DNA of 52,270 nucleotides from Thermovorax subterraneus (GCA_021608145.1 JAKIHM010000017.1:1-52270), one strand, 5' to 3'; shown: positions 25,689 through 34,630, numbered from the stretch's first letter. Translations and numbers: made by a program. The notes: a model not told the origin generated them from the letters alone.

Positions 25689-27216
25689 ATGCTTATTAAA
25701 TGTTCTTCTCATGTTGAGTTTCAACAGTTTTTACGGCAGAGGATTCCTTTGTTGTGGGCTCTGGAGGAAGACAGGCTTATGTCTTTCTCCAGGTCTTTGA
25801 CTAAGGTCTGGTTTTTGAATCTGGACCCTGCTGCTTGTTTGTTGTACAAATGTTTTTCTTCTTCTATGGGCCGGCCTGTTTTGTATGATCCTGTGTGTAT
25901 TTTAAGGTCTTTGGTGTTGATGTTGGATCTTGGGTATCATAGTGTTACTAAATGGGTTCAAGCTCTTCGTTCTGATGATATTCTGGCTGTTTTGTCCGGC
26001 TTTGAGCCTCATAAAACGCCCGGTGTGGGGACGTTTTATGATTTTTTTGATAGGCTCTGGCTTGAGGATAGGAAGACCAGGATTGAAAGAAGGTTTAAGT
26101 TAAGGTCTCCTATTAAAAAGCCTAAAAAGAAGCTCAAAGCAGGTTCTAAGCAGCCTGTTAAACATCCGGGGGTTGTAGGTAAGTTGTGTAAAAGGTTTAT
26201 GAATGGTAGAGTGCCTTTCCCCCTGCGGGCTGAAAGGTTAATTCAGGAGATTTTCGCCCGCTGTTTTGTGGATGTTTCTGTTCATATGGGCCTGATCCCG
26301 GATCCTTTGAAGCTTGTTTTGTCGGGTGATGGTTCTTCTTTGAGGACGGGATCCAGCCCATATGGTGTTAAGGTTTGTGATTGTAGGAATAAGGGTATTT
26401 TTAGTTGTGATTGTAAGCGTCGTTTTTCGGATCCTGAGGCTTCTTGGGGCTGGGACAGTTACCGTAACGAGTACTATTATGGGTATTCTCTTTATGTTTT
26501 AACTGCAGCATCAAGTGTTGGTGAGTTGCCGATGTATATTAGGCTTGGTCAGGCTTGCCGACAGATTTTCAACTGGTGTTATTTCTTTAGCTGAGTTTAA
26601 GGAGCTTTATCGGTATTTGAAGGTAAATAAGTTTTTGGCTGATTCTGCTCATGATGCTTATCCTTTTTATGAGCTTTGTGAGTTTTGGGGTATTGAACCT
26701 TTTATCGATTTAAATTCTAAGGGCAAGGGTAATTTTAAGGATTTACCTTCCGTCAGTGTTAATGAGTTCGGTATTCCTATTTGCCCTAAGGGTTATGCTA
26801 TGTGTTTTTGTGGTTTTAATAAAAGCCGCAGTCGCTTGAAGTGGCGATGTCCTTTAAAAGCCGGTAGTAGACGCTTGAGAAAGAATATTTCCTGCGATTG
26901 CCCTTGTTCTGATTCTCCTTATGGGTGCACGGTTTATACTAAGCCTCAGGATGATTTAAGGATTTTTACTAAAACCCCCAGGGATTCTAAGGCTTGGCGT
27001 AAGGTTTATGCTATGAGGTCTTCTTCGGAACGCTCTTTTAAGCGTATTAAAAATGATTATGAAATTGAGCGCTGCAGGGTTAGAAGCCGCAAGAATTGGT
27101 ATTTTTTTATTCATTTTGCTGCTATGAATTGTCATCTTGATTCCTGGGTTGCTAAGGCTGAAAAAGAACATTTTGATATCTGGGCTGAGGTTTTGGGTAA
27201 GGCTTTGGCAGCTTAG
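25689..27216 (+). pseudogene. DDE transposase, frameshifted
   Basis: Frame one (25689 to about 26560) and frame two (about 26560-27216) make one transposase of about 505 residues. The first has SGDGSSLRTGSSPYG (likely first catalytic aspartate) and ELPMYIRLGQACR; the second continues with VISLAEFKELYRYL, FLADSAHDAYPFYELCE (second aspartate) and AMRSSSERSFKRIKNDYEIERCRVRS (catalytic glutamate region). The break near 26555-26580 lacks a convincing slippery heptamer, so it looks like mutation. IS4-like by feel; exact family not determined. GAGGGTG precedes the ATG. Confidence 0.8.
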
Positions 27217-27493
27217 AATTTAAAATCCCCAAGTTAATTATTTTCCATGTTTTACCTTTTAAAATTGATTTTTAAAGGGTTAGTTTGTTATTGTCTTTTT
27301 TTGGGGTCTTATTTTAGTAAGTATTGCTGTTTACTTGTTTTTTTGTTCTTCACTTCCTTATTTTGGTAAAAGGTTGTGTTTTATTGGTTTTTTTGTTGGG
27401 TTTGTTAGTTTTTTACAGGGAATTATTGACTGTTTCCGAAATTACTCTTCCATATGATTTACCAGCAAAAAGGTCTCGAATTAGCGCTCCCAA

Positions 27494-28507
27494 TTAGTCT
27501 GGAATTAGGAATCCCATCTTCAATGGATCGTCAGGGTCAATTACAAACTGGTGGATACCTGTTATATATGCACTTCCAGTAATTTCCGGTATAATCGCTT
27601 TATAACCAGCAACTTCGCATTCTTCAACGATTTTTGCCTTAAACAGACTCCCTATAATGCTTTCATGGACAAATTCCTGATTTAGGGAAATCTTTCCCTT
27701 TGCATATAAAGCAGCGAGTTTCGCAGAGGTACCAGTCCCACAAGGTGAACGATCCAAAGCATCATGTGTAATTAATACCGTATTTTTTGCGTGCGCTTCC
27801 TTATGAGTAGGAGGTCCGGAAAACTCAACATGCGTTAAACCCTGTATATAGGGCCTCTCTGGATGCTGAATAGTGTACTGACTATTTACCGCATCCTTAA
27901 TTGATCTACCCAGTCGTATGATCTCCCTTGCATTTTCAGGCGCAATACTTACTCCGATTTTCTCAGCATCAACAATTGCGTAAAAATTACCCCCATATGC
28001 AATGTCTAAGGTAATATTGCCCAACTCTGGCACTTTCACTTCCACATCAGCCATATACAGGAACGAAGGAATATTCCTAAACGTGACTGACCTCACAATC
28101 CCGTTTTCAACAGTTGCTTTTGCTGTAACAAGGCCTGCTGGCGTTTCCAGGGTGACTGTAGTTATCGGTTCTGATGCTGGAATCACTCCCATCTCAATAA
28201 GGGCAGTACAACAGCCTATAGTGTCATGCCCGCACATGGGCAGGTATCCTCCAGTCTCAATGTAAATAACACCTATATCCGCCCTGGGATCGCTCGGCTC
28301 TGTTATTATAGCCCCTGACATGACACTATGACCCCGCGGTTCATACATGAGCATGGTACGGATCCAATCCATATGATCGCGCATGTAAACCATTTTCTCG
28401 CTAACCGTCTTCCCTGGTATGCGTGGTAAGCCGCCTATTACAGTCCTTGTTGGTTCCCCTCCTGTATGAGTATCTACAGCAGTAATCATTCTTTCAAACT
28501 TAAACAC
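27494..28507 (-). CDS. Proline racemase / 4-hydroxyproline epimerase family
   Basis: 337 residues. Both catalytic cysteines are present: MCGHDTIG (first half) and DRSPCGTGTSAKLA (second half), so it is a racemase or epimerase and not a trans-3-hydroxyproline dehydratase, which has threonine at the second site. The remaining blocks (EPRGHSVMSG, GNFYAIVDA, PEITGSAYITG) resemble clostridial proline racemase. It may convert L-proline, made through HypD and a reductase, to D-proline for D-proline reductase, or epimerise hydroxyproline. GTG start with GGAGGTGG; sigma-54 promoter upstream. Confidence 0.86.
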   Translation of the reverse strand: MFKFERMITAVDTHTGGEPTRTVIGGLPRIPGKTVSEKMVYMRDHMDWIRTMLMYEPRGHSVMSGAIITEPSDPRADIGVIYIETGGYLPMCGHDTIGCCTALIEMGVIPASEPITTVTLETPAGLVTAKATVENGIVRSVTFRNIPSFLYMADVEVKVPELGNITLDIAYGGNFYAIVDAEKIGVSIAPENAREIIRLGRSIKDAVNSQYTIQHPERPYIQGLTHVEFSGPPTHKEAHAKNTVLITHDALDRSPCGTGTSAKLAALYAKGKISLNQEFVHESIIGSLFKAKIVEECEVAGYKAIIPEITGSAYITGIHQFVIDPDDPLKMGFLIPD

Positions 28508-28550
28508 TTAGTAAACCACCTCCAAAGTTGAAAACTTTGTTTTTTTATAA

Positions 28551-28566
28551 TGCAAATATTATACCA
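28551..28566 (-). promoter_or_regulatory. Sigma-54 promoter of proline racemase gene
   Basis: Minus strand TGGTATAATATTTGCA has TGG and TTGCA at the fixed -24/-12 spacing, 44 bases before the GTG start. A palindrome CTATTA-T-TAATAG (28589-28601) lies upstream. Confidence 0.72.
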
Positions 28567-28615
28567 TTATCTAAAATCCTGAATTTCTCTATTATTAATA
28601 GTTTTATTAAACATA

Positions 28616-28641
28616 AAAAAGTCCCATTTTTGGGACTTTTT
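28616..28641 (-). terminator. Terminator after the sigma-54 regulator gene
   Basis: AAAAAGTCCCA/TGGGACTTTTT stem of 11 bp with a four-base loop; reads well in both directions. It isolates the regulator from the racemase gene. Confidence 0.85.
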
Positions 28642-28663
28642 AAGCTTAGTTTTGGGACTTTTT

Positions 28664-30112
28664 TCAGGGATTATCCCTTAATAATTTTTTATTGAGTCCA
28701 TATTTTTTTACTTTATTATGTAGGGTTTGCTTCGGTACTTTTAATAGTCTCGCTGCTTCAGCGTAATTGCCATTTGCCGCCATTATCGCTTTCTGAATCA
28801 GGTTCTTTTCAAAATTGCCCACTGCTTCATTTAACGGCGGGAATTCAGCTTGATGATCGACTCCGGCATAACATCCATCATCACCTGTTACAAAATCCCC
28901 AAAATTCCGCGGCAGATCCTTTAGCTGGATTATTTCCCCTTCGATGAAATTCATGGCATTTTCTATTATTGATTTTAACTCCCTTACATTGCCGGGCCAC
29001 CGGTAATTCATGAAAAGCTCCATGACCTCACGGGAAACACCCTTTACGCTCTTGCCCAACAATTTATTATATTGTTTTATAAAGTGCTCTACGAGCAGAG
29101 GAATATCTTCCTTCCTTTCCCTGAGCGGCGGAACCGTGAGAGAAATTACATTAAGCCTGTAATACAAATCCTCTCTCAACAGTTTTTTCTCCACCGCCTT
29201 TTGTGGTGGTTCATTGGTAGATGCGATTACCCTCACATCCACAACGGTGGTCTTTATACCTCCTATCCTTCTTATGACCCCATCCTGCAGAACGCGTAGA
29301 AGTTTTGCCTGCAATTCTATATCCATGGAATTTATCTCATCTAAAAACAGCGTTCCACCGTTCGCAAGTTCGAAAAGCCCCGGACGGTCCTTTGCGCCGG
29401 TAAAACTTCCGGTAGTCGTCCCAAACAGGATTCCTTCCAGCAACGTCTTCGGCAAAGCAGCGCAGTTTTGGGCGATAAACGGCTTATTCCTTCTCGTCAG
29501 GCTGGCATTGTGTATAGCCTGAACGAGAAGCTCCTTTCCCGTTCCAGTTTCGCCGTAAACAAGAATGGGCGATGGACTATCAGCAACTTTCCTGGCCTTT
29601 TCTATCAATTCCCTGATTGCCGGGCTTTTACCTATTATATCATCAAAGGTGTAAACAGCCTTGCAATCGCTGTAATTTTTTTCACAAGAAGCCTTCTTGT
29701 AAAGCTCCTTTTGAAGGGAGATAATCCTTTCAGAAAGATCCCTTAATGTAGAGAACTCCCTGTAAAGTTCAAACGCTCCCACTACTTTCCCGTTTTGTAT
29801 TAGCGGCATCGTCGATGTCACGGTAGTTACTTTTTCTCTCTTGTAATTCATATAGGTTTGGACATAATCTATAAGTGGCTTCCCCGTCCTCAAGACGTAG
29901 TAAAAAGTACTTGTCTCCGGGGTCAAATCCGGAAATATCTCTAATATATTTTTACCCACCGCATCCTTCGGATCTATCCCCGCTATCTGTGTAACCGGTT
30001 CATTGTAAAACACAACATTGGCATTGGTATCTACAACGAGAATACCTTGTTTTAAATGAATCAGCATGGATTCAAAAAGAAACTTATAATCAAATCGGGT
30101 CACGCAGATCAC
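28664..30112 (-). CDS. Sigma-54-dependent activator, PAS-AAA-Fis HTH
   Basis: 482 residues. PAS sensory domain (about 15-120: LIHLKQGILVVDTNANVVFYNEPV), AAA+ domain (about 155-390: Walker A GETGTGKE, sigma-54 contact loop GSFTGA with S for the usual A, Walker B GGTLFLDEI, arginine-finger REDLYYRLNV) and a C-terminal Fis-type helix-turn-helix (NYAEAARLLKVPKQTLHNKVKKYG). It is flanked by the only two -24/-12 promoters found in the window, so it very likely activates hypD and the racemase gene. GTG 30112 or GTG 30103 could be the start. Own sigma-A promoter upstream. Confidence 0.93.
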   Translation of the reverse strand: MICVTRFDYKFLFESMLIHLKQGILVVDTNANVVFYNEPVTQIAGIDPKDAVGKNILEIFPDLTPETSTFYYVLRTGKPLIDYVQTYMNYKREKVTTVTSTMPLIQNGKVVGAFELYREFSTLRDLSERIISLQKELYKKASCEKNYSDCKAVYTFDDIIGKSPAIRELIEKARKVADSPSPILVYGETGTGKELLVQAIHNASLTRRNKPFIAQNCAALPKTLLEGILFGTTTGSFTGAKDRPGLFELANGGTLFLDEINSMDIELQAKLLRVLQDGVIRRIGGIKTTVVDVRVIASTNEPPQKAVEKKLLREDLYYRLNVISLTVPPLRERKEDIPLLVEHFIKQYNKLLGKSVKGVSREVMELFMNYRWPGNVRELKSIIENAMNFIEGEIIQLKDLPRNFGDFVTGDDGCYAGVDHQAEFPPLNEAVGNFEKNLIQKAIMAANGNYAEAARLLKVPKQTLHNKVKKYGLNKKLLRDNP

Positions 30113-30177
30113 CTCTCTCCTAACCCGCTAAAAATATTCTTTACTATCGATATTTCTTGCTTTTATACAATTTTACT

Positions 30178-30205
30178 ATTATAAAGACTTATTGTAAATT
30201 GCCAA
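30178..30205 (-). promoter_or_regulatory. Sigma-A promoter of the sigma-54 activator gene
   Basis: Minus strand TTGGCA (30205-30200), 16-base spacer, TATAAT (30183-30178), about 65 bases before the start codon. Confidence 0.65.
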
Positions 30206-30213
30206 AAAATAAA

Positions 30214-30232
30214 GCGGCCTAAAAAAGGCCGC
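30214..30232 (-). terminator. Terminator of the hydrogenase operon
   Basis: GCGGCCT/AGGCCGC stem, five-base loop, followed on the minus strand by TTTATTTTTT. It sits just past the SpoIIE-type phosphatase stop. Confidence 0.85.
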
Positions 30233-30233
30233 A

Positions 30234-31412
30234 TCAATAATACTCCACATTTACCCTTTTGCCCCATTTTTTAAGAATCCGGGCTATTTCTTCAACCACC
30301 TTAACCTTATCGCCGGATATCTCAATAAAAAAATCTTTTTCGTGCGCCGGATTCACAGCTTTCCCTACCATAAAATTTACGTGGGTCGCCTGGTTTATCA
30401 AAATATCAACCAAAAGCGACGCTCCATCCTTTTTTCTCTTTATATCCCTTAGCAGAGGGATAGTAAAATTATCCGCATTTGCGAGGCTCCTCAGCTTTTC
30501 CAGACACCTCGTAAGGGTTATCAGCCCTTCCGTCACCAGATCTATCCCCTCTATTTGTGCCGTAGGGGGGATCGAAGGATCGGCATATTCCAACTTTGTC
30601 ACTATCTCCCTTCTGGTCTCCCTTGATACTATGTTGGCGGTAGTACCTCCGCACACTACCTTCTTCCCGCTGCTTTCTAAAAGCTTTTGCACCACCTCTT
30701 TGTCTTTTGATTTATCCTCCGGCGGGCCTACCAACAATGTCACCAATTCCGCATTCCTTACTCCGACGCCCACTACAGTCGCATCATCGCCTGGAGCACC
30801 AAAATAAAGGTGTTCCGAGGTTTCTATAAGCCTTTCCACCATTTCCGCTACCGAATACCTTTTCCTCACCATCCGCTCCAGATATTCAGCCACATTTTCC
30901 CACAGCCATCCCAGATTCAAAAGACCTCCGACACCAGCGTGAATTATTCCATCGCTCACGAGGAAAATCCTGTCTCCCGGCAGGGCCATAAAATCGCACT
31001 CGTAAATCCTCTTTTCTTCTACGTAAAACTCCCTTCGCGGCATTTCGATGACCTTTCCGTTCCTTATATATATGGCCGGAGGGTTATCGAATTCAAAAAG
31101 CTTTCCCTTCCCATCATCGCTGATTTCCAGGATAGAAAAGGTGCTGTACGCCAGCTTTCTCACCCTGCATACTGGGAGCGTATTAGCTATGGTTCTCACT
31201 ACCTCCTCTATCGATGCCTTCTCCTTTAACATGGTAGAAGCGATTCTCACCGTAAGCGTTGAAAGTATATTGGCCTTTACTCCGCTCCCCAACCCATCAG
31301 TCATAACAGCGATTATGCTGTCTTCTGACTGAACCACCTCTACGCTATCGCCACAAAGCTCCTCGCCCTTTTTATTTAGACTTTTGGCAAAAACTTCTGT
31401 AAACACTTTCAC
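30234..31412 (-). CDS. SpoIIE/PP2C-type serine phosphatase (HydS operon)
   Basis: 392 residues. N-terminal half is a PP2C/SpoIIE phosphatase: GDSVEVVQ, VMTDGLGSGVKANILS, LPGDRIFLVSDGIIHAGVGG and GAPGDDATVVGV give the metal-binding aspartates. The C-terminal half (about 230-392) is a second domain without a motif I recognise, starting LVTLLVGPPEDKSKDKEVV. This gene regularly accompanies sensory [FeFe]-hydrogenases and is thought to relay their signal by dephosphorylating a partner. GTG start overlaps the HydS stop by four bases. Confidence 0.88.
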   Translation of the reverse strand: MKVFTEVFAKSLNKKGEELCGDSVEVVQSEDSIIAVMTDGLGSGVKANILSTLTVRIASTMLKEKASIEEVVRTIANTLPVCRVRKLAYSTFSILEISDDGKGKLFEFDNPPAIYIRNGKVIEMPRREFYVEEKRIYECDFMALPGDRIFLVSDGIIHAGVGGLLNLGWLWENVAEYLERMVRKRYSVAEMVERLIETSEHLYFGAPGDDATVVGVGVRNAELVTLLVGPPEDKSKDKEVVQKLLESSGKKVVCGGTTANIVSRETRREIVTKLEYADPSIPPTAQIEGIDLVTEGLITLTRCLEKLRSLANADNFTIPLLRDIKRKKDGASLLVDILINQATHVNFMVGKAVNPAHEKDFFIEISGDKVKVVEEIARILKKWGKRVNVEYY

Positions 31413-33133
31413 AGCTCTTTTCCCCCGCTCTTTACGAGCTCTATAAGTCTTAGAAGCAGCACTTTGCTTTCCGCAGTAGTCTCACCCAAAAGGCCGGCGA
31501 TTTCCTGAGCCACCCTCATTTGTTTATTTATCACTTCCTGGGCCTTTTTCACTGTTTCCTCCCTCACCCTCTCAAGTTCTTTTCTTTGTCTTTCCTGCTC
31601 GGTGATATCCTGCATAATGACGAGAGCCAGCTGCGCATCTTCTATATACAAAATGCTCTCGAGCACCGTCATAAAATCGCGGGGGTAATTTTCCTTCTTG
31701 CTGGAAAGGGAAGACTTGTTGGCAAGGACCCACGCCACATCCCTGTCGTCCATAAAGTCCGAAAGAGTCCTTCCCAAAACTTCTTCCTTTTCTACACCCA
31801 GCATTCTTTCACCGGCCTTGTTTATTTCCCTCACCTTCAAATCCTTGTCCACCAAAATTACGGCATTGGGAGTATTGTCTATTATGAGATTGGCAAGGGA
31901 TTCTGCCCTGGATCTCATATAGGGAATGCACATGTCGACTTCTGCCATTCCTCTAAAAACCGCCGCCGCTTTTTCCCTGCAAGAAGAATATCCGCACGCA
32001 CCGCAATTTAGCTCTTTTTCGGGCGAAGTCTTACCTATTTTATATAAGATCTTCTTAATTTCCTCTTCAGTGGGCTCTGCAACACTTGGAACCTTGCGCT
32101 CGAAGGTCCTGCCAAGGTCATTCTCGAAAAGATAATCGCCTACTTTTGCGTTCTCCACTCTCCGGTTTTCTCTGATGAAATAAAGTAGCTTCGCCCTTCT
32201 TTCGTAAAGCGAATTTTCCCGCGGCATCATAGGACCTCCAAGGCACCCTCCGCTGCAGGCCATCATTTCGAGAATCTTAGCATTTACCTTGCCTTTTTCA
32301 ACGGCATCTAACAGCTCCTTGCACTCTTCTATACCATCCGCCACTAAAACTTCTTCCGAAAGGAAATCCCCTTTTATAAGCGAAGTCTTCAAAAGGCCTC
32401 CCGGTAGCGGGTAGTTCCTAGCTTCAAAAGGTTCAAGGGTGCCTTCCTCCACGTATACGTTTTCCAATTTGGAAGCCTTATTCTCTTCGCTTAACCATTC
32501 CTTCAGCTCCTGGAAGGTTAACACCGCATCCACCTCTCCAGAAACGCTACAGTCCCTTGCTTCGGCTTTTTTTGCGACGCACGGCCCTATAAAGACAACT
32601 TTTACATCCTTTCCGAACCTTTTCTTTAAAGACCGGGCATGGGCCACCATCGGCGAAACCAGGGAAGCAAGATTTTTTATGAGCGCTGGATGGTACTTCT
32701 CGACTAGGTTCTTTACCACGGGACACGCTGTAGTGATAATGGGGTAAACATCGCTGTTTTCAGCTAATTTTCTGAACTCGCGGGAAACGAGCTCGGCTCC
32801 CACCGCCGTTTCTTCCGCGCCGCAAAAACCCAGGTTCTTTAGCATCGCATACATTTCGCAAGGGCTTTTTACATCAAAGGCCGCCGGATAGGACGGAGCA
32901 ATGGAAGCGATAACCCTTTTTTTCGATTTAATAAATTCCTTCACGATTTCAAGCTCGCTTTTTACCTTCTTCGCGTTTTGCGGGCACTCTATTATGCATC
33001 TTCCGCAAAACACGCAAAGGTCCTCCACTACCTCCGCCTGGCCGCCGGAAATCTTCACGGCCTTTACCGGGCAGTGCCTCACGCACCTGTAACAGTTTTT
33101 ACAGTTGGCCCTCGATACGCTTATTACTTGCAA
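31409..33133 (-). CDS. Sensory [FeFe]-hydrogenase-like protein (HydS type) with PAS domain
   Basis: 574 residues. Order: two 4Fe-4S sites (CKNCYRCVRHCP, CVFCGRCIIECP; 11-60), H-cluster domain (about 70-350), a further Fe-S domain (NCGACGYSSC...DMC, about 380-410), PAS (about 420-525) and a helical tail. The H-cluster cysteines remain: C137 in TTACPVV, IGPCVAKK, EMMACSGGC. The proton-relay cysteine before C137 is alanine (A136), the change described for the sensory HydS of Thermotoga. It likely senses H2 or redox state. TTG start, overlapping the ferredoxin gene. Confidence 0.9.
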   Translation of the reverse strand: MQVISVSRANCKNCYRCVRHCPVKAVKISGGQAEVVEDLCVFCGRCIIECPQNAKKVKSELEIVKEFIKSKKRVIASIAPSYPAAFDVKSPCEMYAMLKNLGFCGAEETAVGAELVSREFRKLAENSDVYPIITTACPVVKNLVEKYHPALIKNLASLVSPMVAHARSLKKRFGKDVKVVFIGPCVAKKAEARDCSVSGEVDAVLTFQELKEWLSEENKASKLENVYVEEGTLEPFEARNYPLPGGLLKTSLIKGDFLSEEVLVADGIEECKELLDAVEKGKVNAKILEMMACSGGCLGGPMMPRENSLYERRAKLLYFIRENRRVENAKVGDYLFENDLGRTFERKVPSVAEPTEEEIKKILYKIGKTSPEKELNCGACGYSSCREKAAAVFRGMAEVDMCIPYMRSRAESLANLIIDNTPNAVILVDKDLKVREINKAGERMLGVEKEEVLGRTLSDFMDDRDVAWVLANKSSLSSKKENYPRDFMTVLESILYIEDAQLALVIMQDITEQERQRKELERVREETVKKAQEVINKQMRVAQEIAGLLGETTAESKVLLLRLIELVKSGGKEL

Positions 33134-33390
33134 ATCACATCATCCTTCAAAATATTATTTTTTATTCCCTCCACCAAATTCGCCACATCCTTAGGAGAGA
33201 TCGATGAATAATAATTTTCCCCCACCTTTACCGTGACGCCTTCTCCGCATCTTCCCAGGCAAAAACCGGCCTTCAGCTTCACTCTATCTTCCAGCCCGTA
33301 AACTGAAAGGACCCTTTCGAACTCCTTTATTACCTCGTATGCACCTTTTAAATGGCATGAACTTCCTACGCAAACCGTTATCTCAAACAT
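33124..33390 (-). CDS. Thioredoxin-like [2Fe-2S] ferredoxin (NuoE/HndA type)
   Basis: 88 residues of the thioredoxin-fold 2Fe-2S family: CVGSSCHLKGA gives two cysteines and KAGFCLGRCGEGVTVKVG the other two. It matches the C-terminal half of NuoE or the small subunit of bifurcating hydrogenases. It is first in the operon with HydS and the phosphatase and probably passes electrons to HydS. ATG 33390 with GAAGGTG; the frame extends 20 codons further, but the extension overlaps the regulatory region. Confidence 0.9.
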   Translation of the reverse strand: MFEITVCVGSSCHLKGAYEVIKEFERVLSVYGLEDRVKLKAGFCLGRCGEGVTVKVGENYYSSISPKDVANLVEGIKNNILKDDVICK

Positions 33391-33422
33391 AATATTACAC
33401 CTTCTTTTTGACGACTTAAGTA

Positions 33423-33440
33423 TTGTTATATTTTTAACAA
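33423..33440 (-). promoter_or_regulatory. Rex-like operator before the hydrogenase operon
   Basis: TTGTTATATTTTTAACAA has perfect TTGTTA/TAACAA arms over 18 bp and differs from the clostridial Rex consensus TTGTTAA-N4-TTAACAA at one position. It lies 33 bases before the ferredoxin start, where it would block transcription. A promoter TTGAAA-16-TAACAA overlaps it. Rex represses at high NAD+/NADH. Confidence 0.62.
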
Positions 33441-33491
33441 ATATTTTCAAAAAAAATTGACGTTCATTTTAATTATACAACAAAACCACGA

Positions 33492-33519
33492 TATAATGAA
33501 AGGAATTTCGTGAAATTCC
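33492..33519 (+). promoter_or_regulatory. Promoter -10 and palindrome before the aldo/keto reductase gene
   Basis: TATAAT (33492-33497) is followed by GGAATTTC-GT-GAAATTCC (33502-33519), a perfect 8-bp palindrome on the expected transcription start. The second arm can also pair with ACGGAATTT at 33581-33589, directly before the AAGGAGG ribosome-binding site. Confidence 0.5.
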
Positions 33520-33606
33520 GTAGAACTGATAATTAAAACTGCTTTGGGGAAAAAGGATATGACTAGCAAAAAAAATCCTGACGGAATTTAGAAGGAGGCT
33601 TACGAG

Positions 33607-34563
33607 ATGAAGAAAAATATTCTGGGGAAAACCGGAATCGAAGTGACGGAACTTTGCTTTGGAGCCCTTCCCATGGGACCACTACAAAAAAATATGGACC
33701 TCGAATCCTGCACGGAAGTGGTGGCATACGCTCTTAAAAAAGGCATAAACTTCGTTGATACTGCCCAGATGTACAGGACCTACGATCCAATCCAGGAAGC
33801 GGTAAAGCTCACCGGAATAAACCCCGTAATCTCAACCAAATCAACTGCATCATCCTACGAAGAAATGGAAAAGGCCATCGATGAAGCTTTAAAATCCCTT
33901 GACAGAAACTACATAGATATCTTTTTCATGCACGCAGCAAGGGTAGACGTGGATGTCTTCGAAGTGAGAAAAGGAGCCTTAAAATGCTTGCTGGATTACA
34001 AAGCCAGGGGATACATAAAAGCCGTGGGAATTTCTACCCACAACGTCAAGGTAGTGGAACTCGCATTATCCCGGGACGATATGGACGTAATATTCCCGCT
34101 AATAAACTTTAAAGGCATAGGGATATTAGGCGGCAGCATCGATGAGATGAAAGGCGCCATCGAAAAAGCCGCCAAAGCCGGCAAGGGCATTCTGATAATG
34201 AAAGCTTTAGGCGGCGGATTGCTTTTGAACGAGTACAAAGCAGCTATGGATTTTGTGAAAAACCTTGAAGGGTATCATTCCATAGCCGTTGGAATGGTGA
34301 GTAAGGAAGAAGTTGACTTTAACGTAAATTATTTTAACGGAATTTACGAAGAAGAAAAAATACGTGGTATCGGAATGGATAAAAAGAGGTTCATAGTTGT
34401 GGAATCTCTTTGTAAGGGCTGCAAATCCTGCCAAGATGCCTGTCCCAATTTAGCCATGGAATACGACGAAGAAAAGAAAAAAGCCCGAATAAACCAGGAA
34501 AGGTGCCTCACGTGCGGTTACTGCACCGCCTCCTGTCCGGAATTTGCAATAAGGGCGGTATGA
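33607..34563 (+). CDS. Aldo/keto reductase with C-terminal ferredoxin domain
   Basis: 318 residues. Residues 1-about 255 are an AKR barrel: LGKTGIEVTELCFGALPMG, the active tyrosine in FVDTAQMYRTYD, lysine in STKS and histidine in FFMHAAR. The last about 60 residues hold two CxxCxxCxxxCP sites (CKGCKSCQDACP and CLTCGYCTASCP). Such fusions are common in anaerobes and may draw electrons from ferredoxin; the substrate is unknown. The ATG has GAAGGAGG. No gene nearby suggests a pathway. Confidence 0.87.
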   Translation: MKKNILGKTGIEVTELCFGALPMGPLQKNMDLESCTEVVAYALKKGINFVDTAQMYRTYDPIQEAVKLTGINPVISTKSTASSYEEMEKAIDEALKSLDRNYIDIFFMHAARVDVDVFEVRKGALKCLLDYKARGYIKAVGISTHNVKVVELALSRDDMDVIFPLINFKGIGILGGSIDEMKGAIEKAAKAGKGILIMKALGGGLLLNEYKAAMDFVKNLEGYHSIAVGMVSKEEVDFNVNYFNGIYEEEKIRGIGMDKKRFIVVESLCKGCKSCQDACPNLAMEYDEEKKKARINQERCLTCGYCTASCPEFAIRAV

Positions 34564-34580
34564 AAAGGAAATAATAATTA

Positions 34581-34613
34581 TTGAACGGATAATTTATGTG
34601 TATTATAATACAC
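34581..34613 (+). promoter_or_regulatory. vapBC promoter with palindromic operator over the -10
   Basis: TTGAAC (34581-34586), 17-base spacer, TATAAT (34604-34609). A perfect 16-base palindrome GTGTATTATAATACAC (34598-34613) covers the -10, the expected position for autorepression by a VapBC complex. Confidence 0.75.
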
Positions 34614-34630
34614 CTTAGGAGGTGTATTGG

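Larger units (their letters stand above)
25621..27216 (+). mobile_element. Insertion sequence with DDE-type transposase, inactivated
   Basis: It splits the hydroxyproline locus between symporter and racemase. Codon use differs sharply from neighbours (very T-rich coding strand with TTT, TGT and GTT codons), indicating recent arrival. True ends are unresolved: no terminal inverted repeat was found. The sequences TTGACTTTTTCGGA (25610-25623) and TTGACTGTTTCCGA (27427-27440) form an imperfect direct repeat around it. Confidence 0.7.

Noticed and set aside
26550-26590. Programmed frameshift in the DDE transposase.
   Set aside because: No A-AAA-AAG-like slippery heptamer with a downstream structure is seen; an ordinary indel explains the break better.
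27217-27493. A non-coding RNA or second terminator in the T-rich stretch right of the insertion sequence.
   Set aside because: Only weak 5-bp stems are present; the base composition matches the insertion sequence and is best seen as its right flank.
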